Of a DNA stretch of 64,000 nt, positions 52,133-62,443 are shown piece after piece. Numbering within the stretch: position 1 is the stretch's first letter; every line of letters begins with the position of its first letter. Origin of the DNA: Microcoleus sp. FACHB-68 (GTDB lineage: Bacteria > Cyanobacteriota > Cyanobacteriia > Cyanobacteriales > Oscillatoriaceae); assembly GCF_014695715.1 (NCBI RefSeq), contig NZ_JACJOT010000008.1, positions 1,426,001-1,490,000 on the forward strand. Reading direction: 5' to 3'. Below the pieces are notes generated by a model. That model worked only from the letters and a program-made list of their open reading frames with translations. It did not search any database and was not told the DNA's origin. The position numbers were made by a program, and so were the translations under genes.

Positions 52133-53176
52133 ATGAACCAACTTAAATTTTTTAAAAAGTTCAAACTTCGCTTTTACCTTCTTGCTATCATCCTGGTTGT
52201 TTTTTTAATTACTTTCCCTTGGCAGCAGTTTCATCAAGTAAAGGAATCGCAAATCGCTACAGTTGCAAAAGAGGTGGTAAAAACCACGGTTGTTCCTGAA
52301 CCTGTTCAGCCAATTCCACTGTACATCAAACTAAATAATAAAAAAGTTGTTCTGGGAGATAAACTCTTCCATGACCCGCAGCTTTCTCACAATAATACGA
52401 TTTCCTGTGCAAGTTGCCACAGTTTGAAAACAGGAGGCGTGGATCGCTCACCCTTTTCTTTTGGCATCAACGGTGCAGTCGGTTTTTTCAATGCTCCTAC
52501 AGTTTATAACAGCGGATTCAATTTTAAACAAAACTGGGATGGGCGTTCTGATACTTTAGAAGCTCAGATTGATAGCACCGTTCCAAATCCGATCAGCATG
52601 GGCGCGACTTGGCCAGAAATTGTTAAAAAACTGAAGAAATCTCCAGAGTATGTTAAAGTTTTTAACGATTTGTACTCGAATGGCATTACCGGCGACAACA
52701 TCAAAGATGCCATTGCAACTTTCGAGCGGTCTTTATATACGCCTAATTCCCGGTTTGATAAGTTTTTGAGAGGAGATAAAAATGCTATTACCGAAGAAGA
52801 AAAAGAAGGCTATCGCATTTTTAAAGACTATGGCTGTGTGAGCTGTCACCAAGGCGTTAACTTGGGGGGAAATTTATTTCAGAAATTTGGCATCATCAGC
52901 GACCCCTTTGCCGGTCGAGATGTCAAGAAAGCCGATTTAGGACGCTATAATATCACCGGCAATGAGGAAGATCGCTACGTTTTTAAGGTGCCGAGTCTGC
53001 GAAATATCACTCTGACACCCCCTTATTTTCACGATGGTTCAATCAAAACCATCGAAGAAGCTATTGCTGTGATGGCACAGTATCAATTAGGACGCCAGCT
53101 ATCACCCAAACAGCTCGATTTGATGAGCAAGTTTCTGAGAACCCTGAATGGTGAATATCAAGGGAATCCATTATGA
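52133..53176 (+). CDS. Di-heme cytochrome c peroxidase
   Basis: The 347-aa protein has an N-terminal membrane anchor or uncleaved signal (12-29, LRFYLLAIILVVFLITFP) and two c-type heme sites, Cys92-A-S-Cys95-His96 and Cys235-V-S-Cys238-His239. Motifs GDKLFHDPQLS and PSLRNITLTPPYFHDGS place it in the bacterial CCP/MauG group. Such enzymes reduce hydrogen peroxide in the periplasm with electrons from small c-type cytochromes or oxidise protein targets. Its stop overlaps the next gene's ATG (ATGA, 53173-53176), so it is translationally coupled to a DAHL-domain adenylate cyclase. That suggests a redox or peroxide input to the cyclase; this is inference. Confidence 0.93.
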   Translation: MNQLKFFKKFKLRFYLLAIILVVFLITFPWQQFHQVKESQIATVAKEVVKTTVVPEPVQPIPLYIKLNNKKVVLGDKLFHDPQLSHNNTISCASCHSLKTGGVDRSPFSFGINGAVGFFNAPTVYNSGFNFKQNWDGRSDTLEAQIDSTVPNPISMGATWPEIVKKLKKSPEYVKVFNDLYSNGITGDNIKDAIATFERSLYTPNSRFDKFLRGDKNAITEEEKEGYRIFKDYGCVSCHQGVNLGGNLFQKFGIISDPFAGRDVKKADLGRYNITGNEEDRYVFKVPSLRNITLTPPYFHDGSIKTIEEAIAVMAQYQLGRQLSPKQLDLMSKFLRTLNGEYQGNPL

Positions 53177-55641
53177 GATTGACCAAGCTGCACGTTAAAA
53201 TTGTGTTTGCCTTAGCAGCGGTAACGATCTTCAGCTTTTTATTGCTCAAATTTTTGTCAGTTGATTTTATAGAACACGACCGATATAACAGCAATTTAGG
53301 CCAGATAAAAGAAATTGATGCCACACTCAATAAAAATGTTTTTGAACTAAGATATGGAAATTTAAATTATTATGATCCCCTTGTCAATAGCCTAGAGAAA
53401 CTTAAAATTGTGGAAAAAAAACTTGAATCAACTCCAAGTTTTATTGATAAACAGGGGCAAGTAGAACTTCAAGAAATTCTCAAAAATTATATTTTGATTC
53501 AAGATCAAAAAGAAATTTTCATAGAAGAGTTTAAATCGAAAAATGCGGTTCTAAAAAACTCTTTATATTATTTTCCCATCTTAACTACTGAAATAAGGCA
53601 ACAAGCCTTTTTGGTGGATGATGAGTTAGCTATTCGTATAAATGATTTGCTGCGAGATGTCCTAATTTATAATTTAACAGCTAGCGAAGAACTTGCCCCA
53701 AAAATTAATGAGCAAATCGAAGAACTGTCAAACAATCGAGAGCAATATATATCCGTTAAGGCTGCCGATCTCGATTTGGTTATCGCTCATGTCAATATAA
53801 TTTTAAAAAATAAGCCGGCGGTCGATAGATTGCTAGAAACCTTGGTATCAATGCCAACTTTTCAGCGGAGCGATGATTTATATAAAACCTACACTCGCCA
53901 GTATGAGAAAGCTTTAGAAACGGTTGGAATTTACCGGGTTTTGCTGTATATATTTTCTATTGTGTTAATTAGCAGCATTTCCGCTTACATCATTCTAAAA
54001 CTAAGAAGAGCAAGCCAGGTAGTTAATGCGGCCAAAGAAAAACTGCAACAAGCATTAGAAGCAACACAGGAAGCTGAAGAAAAATATCGCAGCATCTTTG
54101 AAAATTCAACAGATGGAATCTTTCAAACAACCGCCGAAGGACAATATCTCAATGCTAATCCCACCTTAGCTTACATTTATGGCTATTCATCGCCGGCAGA
54201 ACTCATCGACACTGTCACCAACATTAGTAAGCAACTTTACGTTAACCCCAACCGGCGAGCCGAGTTTGTTGCTGCCCTACAGAAAAACGATTCAATCTCG
54301 CAATTTGAATCTCAAGTTTATTGCAAAGATGGCAGTATTATTTGGATTTCTGAAAATGCCCGTACCGTTAAAGATATTGCCGGCAACCTCCTTTACTACG
54401 AAGGCACGGTTGAAGACATTACCGAACGTAAGCGAGTGCAAGCAACCCTGCAAGAAAGTGAAAACCGCCTGCGGATGCAGCAAACCGCGCTCATGGAACT
54501 GGCGATGTGCCAGCCACTTTACAGCGGCGAATTGAATGCGGCATTGCCGGAGATTACCAAAACCGCAGCACACACTTTGAGCGTAGCACGAACCAGTGTG
54601 TGGCTTTACAGTGAAGACAAATCAGCCTTGCACTGCCTCGATCTGTACGAACTTAATCACTCCCAGCATTCCTTTGGAACTGAGCTGTATGCTGTTGATT
54701 ATCCGGCTTATTTTAAGGCATTAGAAACTTACCGCGCCATCGCCGCGCATGACGCCCACAAAGACTCACGCACCAAAGAGTTTTCTGCATCCTATTCAAC
54801 TCCCTTGGGAATTAACTCGATGCTAGATGTGCCCATTCGTCTCGGTGGGCAAACTGTAGGCGTGCTGTGTTTGGAACACGTAGGACCGGCTCGAAAATGG
54901 GCGCTAGAAGAACAGAACTTCACCAGTTACTTAGCTTACATGACTTCTCTGGCAATGGAATCGTGTGATCGCAAACGAGCACAAGAAGCACTGCGAGAAG
55001 AACAAGAAAAAGTTGAGCGCCTGCTTCTCAATATTTTGCCCCAACCGATTGCAGAACGCCTCAAACAAGAAACCGGCTCTATTGCCGACAGCTTTGAGGA
55101 AGTCACTGTCCTGTTTGCTGATATTGTAGGTTTTACTCAGCTTTCTGCCACCATTTCTCCTACCCAACTTGTCGAGTTACTGAATGAAATCTTTTCAACC
55201 TTTGACCAGCTAGCAGAACGGCACGATTTAGAAAAGATCAAGACCATAGGAGATGCCTATATGGTGGTCGGCGGTCTTCCTATGCCTCGTTCAGATCATG
55301 CACACGCGATCGCAGAAATGGCGATGGATATGCAACGAGAAGTTGCCAAGTTTAGTGTAAAAAATGGCCAACCTTTTAACATTCGCATTGGGATCAATAC
55401 CGGCCCTGTGGTTGCCGGCGTCATCGGACTCAAAAAATTCATTTACGATCTCTGGGGAGATACGGTCAACACAGCTAGCCGCATGGAATCTCACGGCATT
55501 GCCGGTGCTATTCAAGTTACACAGAAAACCTACCAGTTATTACAAAATCAGTATAAATTTGAGCAACGGGGCCTCATTGAGGTAAAAGGTAAAGGGGAAA
55601 TGGAAGTTTATCTACTCACCGGCAGAAAAGGAAAAGGCTAG
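53173..55641 (+). CDS. DAHL-PAS-GAF adenylate cyclase, coupled to the peroxidase gene
   Basis: The 822-aa protein has TM1 (9-29), an all-helical periplasmic region of about 225 residues with the DAHL layout (two long helical bundles; NNREQYISVKAADLDLVIAH), TM2 (258-278), coiled coil, PAS (303-425), GAF (435-605), the transducer helix (RLLLNILPQPIAERLK) and a class III cyclase (645-822). Metal Asp650/Asp694, Lys690, Asp759, Asn766 and Arg770 are intact, so ATP to cAMP is expected. DAHL domains are known mostly from histidine kinases. The start overlaps the peroxidase stop by 4 bases. The TAG stop is followed by GGGGTG. Confidence 0.92.
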   Translation: MRLTKLHVKIVFALAAVTIFSFLLLKFLSVDFIEHDRYNSNLGQIKEIDATLNKNVFELRYGNLNYYDPLVNSLEKLKIVEKKLESTPSFIDKQGQVELQEILKNYILIQDQKEIFIEEFKSKNAVLKNSLYYFPILTTEIRQQAFLVDDELAIRINDLLRDVLIYNLTASEELAPKINEQIEELSNNREQYISVKAADLDLVIAHVNIILKNKPAVDRLLETLVSMPTFQRSDDLYKTYTRQYEKALETVGIYRVLLYIFSIVLISSISAYIILKLRRASQVVNAAKEKLQQALEATQEAEEKYRSIFENSTDGIFQTTAEGQYLNANPTLAYIYGYSSPAELIDTVTNISKQLYVNPNRRAEFVAALQKNDSISQFESQVYCKDGSIIWISENARTVKDIAGNLLYYEGTVEDITERKRVQATLQESENRLRMQQTALMELAMCQPLYSGELNAALPEITKTAAHTLSVARTSVWLYSEDKSALHCLDLYELNHSQHSFGTELYAVDYPAYFKALETYRAIAAHDAHKDSRTKEFSASYSTPLGINSMLDVPIRLGGQTVGVLCLEHVGPARKWALEEQNFTSYLAYMTSLAMESCDRKRAQEALREEQEKVERLLLNILPQPIAERLKQETGSIADSFEEVTVLFADIVGFTQLSATISPTQLVELLNEIFSTFDQLAERHDLEKIKTIGDAYMVVGGLPMPRSDHAHAIAEMAMDMQREVAKFSVKNGQPFNIRIGINTGPVVAGVIGLKKFIYDLWGDTVNTASRMESHGIAGAIQVTQKTYQLLQNQYKFEQRGLIEVKGKGEMEVYLLTGRKGKG

Positions 55642-55777
55642 GGGTGTTTGAAACAGGGGGAGAGAGGGAGAGGTGAATACATATATGTGTTCCCTCATAT
55701 CTAGATGACAAGCGAGAAAAGTTAACAAATGATTGATTAAAATTCCCAAGAACAATTAGCGATTAGCTCTTTAAAAA

Positions 55778-58700
55778 ATGTCATTGAGAAATCTCACCAG
55801 CCGGGTTTCAAAACGTACTAAAAAAATACCTCTTCGCCATGTCCTCGTCGTGCCGTTCGTCATTGAAATCTTCGTGGCAGTGGGATTAACCGGCTGGCTG
55901 TCTTTACGCAACGGGCAAAAAGCCGTGAATGACGTTGCCACCGAATTACGCAACGAAATTACTGCCCGCATTCAACTGCAACTTCAAACCTTTTTAACAA
56001 CTCCCCATCTCGTCAATCAAATTAACGCGGATGCGATTCGCCTCGGTCACTTAAAAATAGACGACTTGCAGACTTTTGAGCGCCATTTCTGGCAGCAAAT
56101 GCAGTTATTCGACTCAGTCAGTGCGATTTCTCTGGGCACTGCAACCGGAGAATATATTGGTGTGGAAAGTGCAGATGATGGCAGTTTGCGAATTGCTATT
56201 ACCGACCGCACCACCAACGGAGATGGCTATCAATATGCCACTGACGCATTAGGAAATCGAACCCAATTAGTCAAAATTAATCCAAACTACGATCCGCGAA
56301 AACGACCGTGGTATATCGCCGCTCAACAAGCCGGAAAGCCGACTTGGAGTGAAATTTACTCAGTTTTTGCGGAGCCGAAGTTGACCATTACTGCCGGCCA
56401 ACCTATCTACGACAACATCGGCAGCTTGAAAGGCGTTGTAATCACCGATCTTATTGTCTCACAAATCGATGAATTTCTTCGCAGTTTAAAAATTGGTGAA
56501 ACCGGAGAAACGTTCATCATAGAACGCTCTGGAATGCTTGTTGCTTCTTCAACGTTTGAGAAGCCATTCACGATGAGCAAAAAAGGCACAATCCGGCGTC
56601 AAGCTTCAGAAATGAACGATCCCCTGATTCGTGCCACAACAAAACACCTCAAAGAATTAACAGAACAGTTAACCCAAATAGACCGCAATTGTCAAACTAT
56701 TAACTGCACAATTTCTACAACTTTTAACCTTAAAGGCGAGCGGCAATTCGTGCAAATCACGCCTCTGGGACGGGGAAGATGGGGAGAGAGGGAGAGAGGA
56801 AAAAGTGCAAAATTGTTAAATGCCGGCTCAACAAACACGCTTTTTCAAGATCCTCCAGACTGGCTAATTGTTGTTGTCATTCCCGAAGCCGATTTCATGG
56901 CACAGATCGAAGCCAATACGCGTTCTACGATTTTGCTGTGTACGGCAGCCTTATTTATCGCCATCTTGCTAGGGTTGCTGACTTCGCGCTGGATTGTCCG
57001 GCCTATTCTCCGGTTGAATGCTGCTGCTGTTGCTCTCTCTGAAGGAAACTGGAACCAGATCGTGCCGGTGGAACGCGAAGATGAATTGGGAATGCTGGCG
57101 CACACGTTTAACGAGATGACAGGACAACTGCGCCTGCTGTATGGCGATTTAGAAGCAAATGTGGTGGAATTGATGCAGGCGCAAAAATCCCTGCAACGCA
57201 ATGAAGCGAAGTATCGGGAACTTGTCGAGAACGCCAACAGCATCATTTTGCGCCTAGATACCGAAGGCAATATCACCTTTTTTAACGAATTCGCTCAAAG
57301 CTTTTTCGGCTACACAGAAGCGGAAATTATCGGTTGCAAAGCCATCGGGACGATTGTTCCCCAGACTGATTCAGCCGGATCTGATCTCGTTGCAATGCTC
57401 AGGGATATCCTGCAACACCCAGAACTTTACAAGCTGAATGAGAATGAAAACATCCGGCGCAATGGTGAGCGCGTTTGGGTGGCTTGGACAACTAAAGCCT
57501 TGCGGGATGCAAAGGGTAACTTCACCGGCATCCTCTGCATTGGTGGTGATATTAGCGATCGCAAACGCGCAGAAAATGAACTGCACAAGGAAAGACGCTA
57601 TTTGGCTGCGTTGGTGGAAGTACAAAGCCGGCTGCTGGCGTTTCAGGGCAACGGCAACTGCTATACAGAAATTCTAGAACCTTTAGGACAAGCCTCAAGG
57701 GCGAGCCGCGTTTATTTGTTTGAAAATCACTACGACGAAGCCGATCGTTTGCTAACAAGTCAGCGTGCCGAATGGTGTGCGCCGGCTATCCAACCAGAAA
57801 TTGACAACCCCACTTTGCAAAACCTTTCCTATAATGATTTCTTTCCCCGCTGGCCGGAAATTTTATCTAGAGGGGAAGCGGTTGCCGGCAATGTCAGTGA
57901 ATTTCCTGCAAATGAGCGTCAAATTTTAGAATCCCAAGGCATTCTTTCCCTGTTAATTTTGCCTCTGATTGTGAATGCGGAATTTTTCGGTTTTATCGGC
58001 TTTGATAACTGTAAAGAAGCCGTTGTTTGGCAACCGTCAGAAGTCGCTTTACTGCGGGCGGCGGCGGCGGCAATTGCACTGCACAAAGAGCGCCTTCTTG
58101 CACAAGATGCTCTGCAAAAAGCCAAGGAGAATTTAGAAATTCGAGTTTTGGAACGAACTGCCCAATTACGGGAAAGTGAAGACCGATTTCGTAAATTGTC
58201 TGAGGCGACGTTTGAAGGAATTGTTGTGGGCGAAGGCGGAAAGATTGCAGATGCGAATGAAGCGTTTGCCCGGATGTTTGGCTGCGAATCGAGTGAAAAA
58301 ATTGGAGCGGATGTCCTAGAATATATCGCCCCGGAAAATCGATCAAATGTGCGGCAAAATATGCTGGTCGGCAATGAAAATCCCTATGAAGCAATTGGCT
58401 TGAGAAAGGACGGATCGAGGTTTCCAATTGAGATTCAAGCAAAGGTAATTCCTTACCAGGGAGAGCAGGTGAGGGTGGTTGCAATTCGGGATATCACAGA
58501 GCGCAAACAAGCTGAAGTTGCGCTGCGAGAGTCGGAGGAAAAGTTTTCCACTGCTTTTCGGCAAAGCCCTAATTCAATTACGATTTCTACGTTTCCAGAT
58601 GGGCATTTGATCGATGTGAGTGATGGTTTTTCAGACATTACGCAGTATAGCCGGCTAGAAGTGCTCGGTCGCACGACAGAATCATTGAACTTGTGGGTAA

Positions 58701-59932
58701 ATTCAGAGGATCGTATCCAAATTCAGCAGCAGATTCAAAGATTGGGAAGCCTTCGCAATCAGGAAGTTTTATTTCGCAAAAAGTCAGGCGAGGTACTTGT
58801 CGGGTTATTATCGGCTGAAATTATTTATTTGGGTGGGGTGCGCTGTATCCTTACAGTAACAAGTGATATTACAGAACGCAAACGGGCGCAAGAGGCACTG
58901 GCAAGGGCGCTACAGGAACAGCAGAGCATTTTTGAGGCGCAGTTAGATATTATTTTTGTGTTTGATTTGAATCTGAATCTTATTAAATGGAACCACCGCA
59001 CGGAGGTTGTTACGGGGCTTTCGCCGGCTGAGCTTCAAAACCGGCCTGCTTTGGCTTTTTTCCCAGAATCAGAACGAGAAATCATCGCGCAAGCCATTCA
59101 ATTAGCTTTGGAAGAACGATCAGAAGGTTCTTGGACGGAGGGGCATTTGATCGGTAAAGATGGGGTTTTGTTAGACTACCAATTTACCGGGGTGCCGCTG
59201 AAGGATGAAAAGGGAAATACTATCGGTTTTACGGGTGCCGGTAGAGATATCACAGAATCGAACAAAGCGGCAGCGATCTTGCGTGCTGAACAGGAAAATT
59301 CCGAGCGTTTGTTGCTGAATATTTTACCCAAAGCTATCGCAGAGCGGTTGAAATTGCAAACCGGCCCGATTGCAGAAAGTTTTCCAGAAAGCACGGTTCT
59401 TTTTGCTGATATTGTTGGGTTTACCGAGCTTTCTTCCCAGATTTCTCCAAGAGAATTAGTTAATTTGCTCAATCAGATTTTTTCCAGATTCGATCAACTG
59501 GCAGATCGGCACGATTTGGAAAAGATAAAGACAATTGGGGATGCTTATATGGTTGTGGGAGGATTGCCGGTGCCTCGACTCTCTCACGCTGAAGCGATTG
59601 CCGATATGGCTCTGGATATGCAGCAAGAAATTCGTCATTTTTGCCGGGAAACTAACTTATCTGTTAATATCCGCATTGGCATCAATTCCGGGCCGGTTGT
59701 TGCAGGGGTAATTGGTCTTAAAAAGTTCATTTATGATTTATGGGGTGATACTGTAAATACCGCAAGCAGAATGGAATCTCACGGGATTCCGGGTGCGATT
59801 CAAGTTAGCGCGACAACTTATCAACTTTTACAGCATAAGTATCAATTTGAGAATCGCGGTATGATTTCTGTGAAGGGGAAGGGAGAGATGATGACTTATT
59901 TGCTTCTCGAAAAAAAAGCTACCTTGGATTAA
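55778..59932 (+). CDS. Cache-HAMP-multi-PAS adenylate cyclase
   Basis: The 1384-aa membrane sensor has TM1 (about 22-42), a large dCache region (45-300; RPWYIAAQQAGKPTWSEIYS is the ligand-pocket signature), a repeat-encoded insertion at 331-343 (GRGRWGERERGKS), TM2 (378-398), HAMP (398-450), PAS (470-600), GAF (610-770), three more PAS domains (795-1165), the transducer helix and a class III cyclase (1205-1384). Catalytic Asp1211, Lys1251, Asp1255, Asp1320, Asn1327 and Arg1331 are present. Cache domains usually bind amino or organic acids. The insertion falls at the end of the Cache domain, just outside the membrane, and does not break the frame. Confidence 0.93.
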   Translation: MSLRNLTSRVSKRTKKIPLRHVLVVPFVIEIFVAVGLTGWLSLRNGQKAVNDVATELRNEITARIQLQLQTFLTTPHLVNQINADAIRLGHLKIDDLQTFERHFWQQMQLFDSVSAISLGTATGEYIGVESADDGSLRIAITDRTTNGDGYQYATDALGNRTQLVKINPNYDPRKRPWYIAAQQAGKPTWSEIYSVFAEPKLTITAGQPIYDNIGSLKGVVITDLIVSQIDEFLRSLKIGETGETFIIERSGMLVASSTFEKPFTMSKKGTIRRQASEMNDPLIRATTKHLKELTEQLTQIDRNCQTINCTISTTFNLKGERQFVQITPLGRGRWGERERGKSAKLLNAGSTNTLFQDPPDWLIVVVIPEADFMAQIEANTRSTILLCTAALFIAILLGLLTSRWIVRPILRLNAAAVALSEGNWNQIVPVEREDELGMLAHTFNEMTGQLRLLYGDLEANVVELMQAQKSLQRNEAKYRELVENANSIILRLDTEGNITFFNEFAQSFFGYTEAEIIGCKAIGTIVPQTDSAGSDLVAMLRDILQHPELYKLNENENIRRNGERVWVAWTTKALRDAKGNFTGILCIGGDISDRKRAENELHKERRYLAALVEVQSRLLAFQGNGNCYTEILEPLGQASRASRVYLFENHYDEADRLLTSQRAEWCAPAIQPEIDNPTLQNLSYNDFFPRWPEILSRGEAVAGNVSEFPANERQILESQGILSLLILPLIVNAEFFGFIGFDNCKEAVVWQPSEVALLRAAAAAIALHKERLLAQDALQKAKENLEIRVLERTAQLRESEDRFRKLSEATFEGIVVGEGGKIADANEAFARMFGCESSEKIGADVLEYIAPENRSNVRQNMLVGNENPYEAIGLRKDGSRFPIEIQAKVIPYQGEQVRVVAIRDITERKQAEVALRESEEKFSTAFRQSPNSITISTFPDGHLIDVSDGFSDITQYSRLEVLGRTTESLNLWVNSEDRIQIQQQIQRLGSLRNQEVLFRKKSGEVLVGLLSAEIIYLGGVRCILTVTSDITERKRAQEALARALQEQQSIFEAQLDIIFVFDLNLNLIKWNHRTEVVTGLSPAELQNRPALAFFPESEREIIAQAIQLALEERSEGSWTEGHLIGKDGVLLDYQFTGVPLKDEKGNTIGFTGAGRDITESNKAAAILRAEQENSERLLLNILPKAIAERLKLQTGPIAESFPESTVLFADIVGFTELSSQISPRELVNLLNQIFSRFDQLADRHDLEKIKTIGDAYMVVGGLPVPRLSHAEAIADMALDMQQEIRHFCRETNLSVNIRIGINSGPVVAGVIGLKKFIYDLWGDTVNTASRMESHGIPGAIQVSATTYQLLQHKYQFENRGMISVKGKGEMMTYLLLEKKATLD
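56767..56805. repeat. Purine-rich repeat inside the Cache-cyclase gene
   Basis: GGGACGGGGAAGATGGGG and AGAGGGAGAGAGG units encode Gly/Arg/Glu in an otherwise ordinary gene. This is the same sequence family as the repeat inside nadB, here in the opposite reading strand. Confidence 0.7.
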
Positions 59933-60340
59933 ATTTAAGAAAATTAAAATCTTAACGGGTTAAGGATTTATTATTCTGTAGCAGGAGGAAAACCGAGCAA
60001 CACCAGACGGATGAGCTGATAGCAGTGAAGTAAGTTATTTTTCTCTTAAAAAATATTTTTTGCTCACGCTTCATAACAATTTTAAACTTGAGCTTTTGGC
60101 GTGTAAGTTCCTGGTAAAATTTTAAACGGTTCTAAAAAGATCAGGACGTAACCTGTGTCTTCTGCCGGCTGCATTTACGGCGTCTTTGTTTATTTATACC
60201 CAGAAAACTTTAAATAAAAGAAGAGTTTCTAAAATTTTGTTAAACTTTCCTCATTTTATCAAGTTTTATCAAAATTTATATGTAGTTATATCAAATTCAT
60301 GGCAGTTAATAGTCACACCTAAAGAGCGGAAACTGTGATC
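59933..60340. other. AT-rich intergenic region between cyclases
   Basis: 408 bases with A/T runs, including a short AAAAAATATTTTTT palindrome near 60047. No gene, tRNA or clear promoter was found. Confidence 0.5.
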
Positions 60341-62443
60341 ATGTCAACAATCTTTCACAAGCCAACCACTCTGCAAACCAGTCTTTTAGGAATGATTCTC
60401 GTTTTTATTATTCCTTTTACTGTAGTCGTGTATCAACTAATTGCAGAAATTAATGTAGGAATTGAATTTGCCGGTAAGGAAAAAAAGGGAGTGCAATATA
60501 ATTTTTATCTCAGAAAAACACTAGAACCTCTGATTCTGCATCGTAGCCTAACGAAAGCTTACTTAACCGGCAATGAATCTTGTCAAGAAATGATAGGTGT
60601 TTTGCACTATCAAATTGAAGAAAATATAAAAGTCATAGATACGCTTAATTCACAAATGGGGGCAACACTTGACACAACTCAGGAATGGATAGCTTTTAAG
60701 AAAAGATGGCAGTCAGTTAAAAACAATGCACTGAAATTGCCTGCTCAAAAAAGTTTTGAAGCACAAACCGCATTAATTGCCGATCTACTTTCTCTAATGG
60801 CGCACGTAGGCGATACATCCAATCTCATCCTCGATCCTGTGCTTGAGAGTTATTATCTGATGGATGCTGCGGTTAACCAGTTGCCCTCTTCGGTAGAAAA
60901 TACAGCTCAAGCAAAAGATTTGGGTTCGCAGATAGTGAGCCGGCAGCAGATGAATGCGGATGAAAAAGCGCAGTTAATCATTCTCTCTAGCTTGATTAAA
61001 GCGTCGAAAGATGAAATTCACAGAGGTTTGGGAGTTTCTTTCACTCAAAATCCTCAACTTAAATCTTCCATAGAAACTTATGCCAAAGAAAGCTTGGGTG
61101 CCACGAATGATTTTCTAGAAGTCATTAATAAAAAAATCATCAATCCTGAAAAAGTGGAGATTAAATCTGTAGAATATACGGAGGCCGGCACACAAATAAT
61201 TACGGCTCAATTTAAGCTTTATGATGTAGTATCTCCTGCCTTAGAAAAATTGTTGGAAGACCGCATCAATAAGTTTTCTTTTAAAAAAAATATTGTACTC
61301 GTATTTGCTGTAATAGTACTGGCCACAGTTTGTTATATCTTTGGAGCATTTGCTCGTAATCTTGCCAAACGCAAACAGGCAGAGCAAGCACTTCAAGAAG
61401 CAGAAAAGAAATATCGTAAAATTTTTGAAAACGCCACTGAAGGCATATTTCAAACGACGCCCAGCGGACACCATATTAGTGCAAATCCGGCACTGGCACG
61501 CATTTATGGTTATTCTTCTCCTGAAGAATTGATAGTGGAATTACGCGACATTGCACGGCAGCTTTACGTCCAGCCTCAGCGCCGTGCAGAGTTCATTGCC
61601 GCAATGGAAGAGAACGAGTCCTTATCGGGATTTGAATCTGAAATCTATCGCAAAGATGGCAGCATCATCTGGATTTCTGAGAATGCCAGGGCGGTTCGCA
61701 ATTCCCAGCGTGAGCTAATTTATTACGAAGGTACAGTTGAAGATATTACGGCTCGCAAAGAGACTGAAGAAGCGCTACGCTATCAACAAGAACAATCGGA
61801 ACGCTTGCTTCTCAATATATTGCCAGAAGCCATTGCACATCGTTTAAAAAATGAGGAAAGTACCATTGCTGAAAGCTTTTCTGGGGTAACTGTTTTGTTT
61901 GCTGATATTGTTGGGTTTACCCAACTATCTGCTCGAATTTCTCCGATTGAATTGGTGAACTTGCTTAATCAAATATTTTCTATATTCGATCATCTAGCAG
62001 AAGAACACGGGTTAGAGAAAATTAAGACAATTGGGGATGCTTATATGGTGGTTGGGGGTTTGCCCTTGCCTCGAGCAGATCATGCCGAAGCTGTTGCAGA
62101 TATGGCTCTTGATATGTGCCGAACCCTGGAGCGCCTGAGTATCCAAAATGACCAACCTTTAAGTATGCGAATTGGCATCAACACGGGGCCGGTTGTTGCC
62201 GGCGTTATTGGTACGAAAAAGTTCATTTATGACTTGTGGGGTGACACGGTGAATACAGCAAGTCGGATGGAATCTCACGGCGTCGCCGGCAGTATTCAAG
62301 TCACTGAAACAACCTACGAATTATTAAAAATGAAATACTTGTTTGAAGAACGGGGAGTCATTCACGTTAAAGGTAAAGGAAATATGACGACTTATTTGCT
62401 TAAAGGTAGAAAAATTCCTATTTTGTCTGATCTCATGTCATAA
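60341..62443 (+). CDS. Membrane PAS-adenylate cyclase with a helical sensor region
   Basis: The 700-aa protein has TM1 (15-38), an all-helical extracytoplasmic region of about 275 residues (NFYLRKTLEPLILHRSLTK, WIAFKKRWQSVKNNALKLP), TM2 (315-338), one PAS (355-475) close to those at 48892 and 53173, the transducer helix and a class III cyclase (518-700). Asp522, Lys562, Asp566, Asp631 and Asn638 are intact, predicting cAMP synthesis. The sensor resembles four-helix or nitrate/TarH-like chemoreceptor bundles but no named family is certain. ATG 60341 is preferred; a GTG two codons upstream also lacks a strong ribosome site. Confidence 0.9.
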   Translation: MSTIFHKPTTLQTSLLGMILVFIIPFTVVVYQLIAEINVGIEFAGKEKKGVQYNFYLRKTLEPLILHRSLTKAYLTGNESCQEMIGVLHYQIEENIKVIDTLNSQMGATLDTTQEWIAFKKRWQSVKNNALKLPAQKSFEAQTALIADLLSLMAHVGDTSNLILDPVLESYYLMDAAVNQLPSSVENTAQAKDLGSQIVSRQQMNADEKAQLIILSSLIKASKDEIHRGLGVSFTQNPQLKSSIETYAKESLGATNDFLEVINKKIINPEKVEIKSVEYTEAGTQIITAQFKLYDVVSPALEKLLEDRINKFSFKKNIVLVFAVIVLATVCYIFGAFARNLAKRKQAEQALQEAEKKYRKIFENATEGIFQTTPSGHHISANPALARIYGYSSPEELIVELRDIARQLYVQPQRRAEFIAAMEENESLSGFESEIYRKDGSIIWISENARAVRNSQRELIYYEGTVEDITARKETEEALRYQQEQSERLLLNILPEAIAHRLKNEESTIAESFSGVTVLFADIVGFTQLSARISPIELVNLLNQIFSIFDHLAEEHGLEKIKTIGDAYMVVGGLPLPRADHAEAVADMALDMCRTLERLSIQNDQPLSMRIGINTGPVVAGVIGTKKFIYDLWGDTVNTASRMESHGVAGSIQVTETTYELLKMKYLFEERGVIHVKGKGNMTTYLLKGRKIPILSDLMS

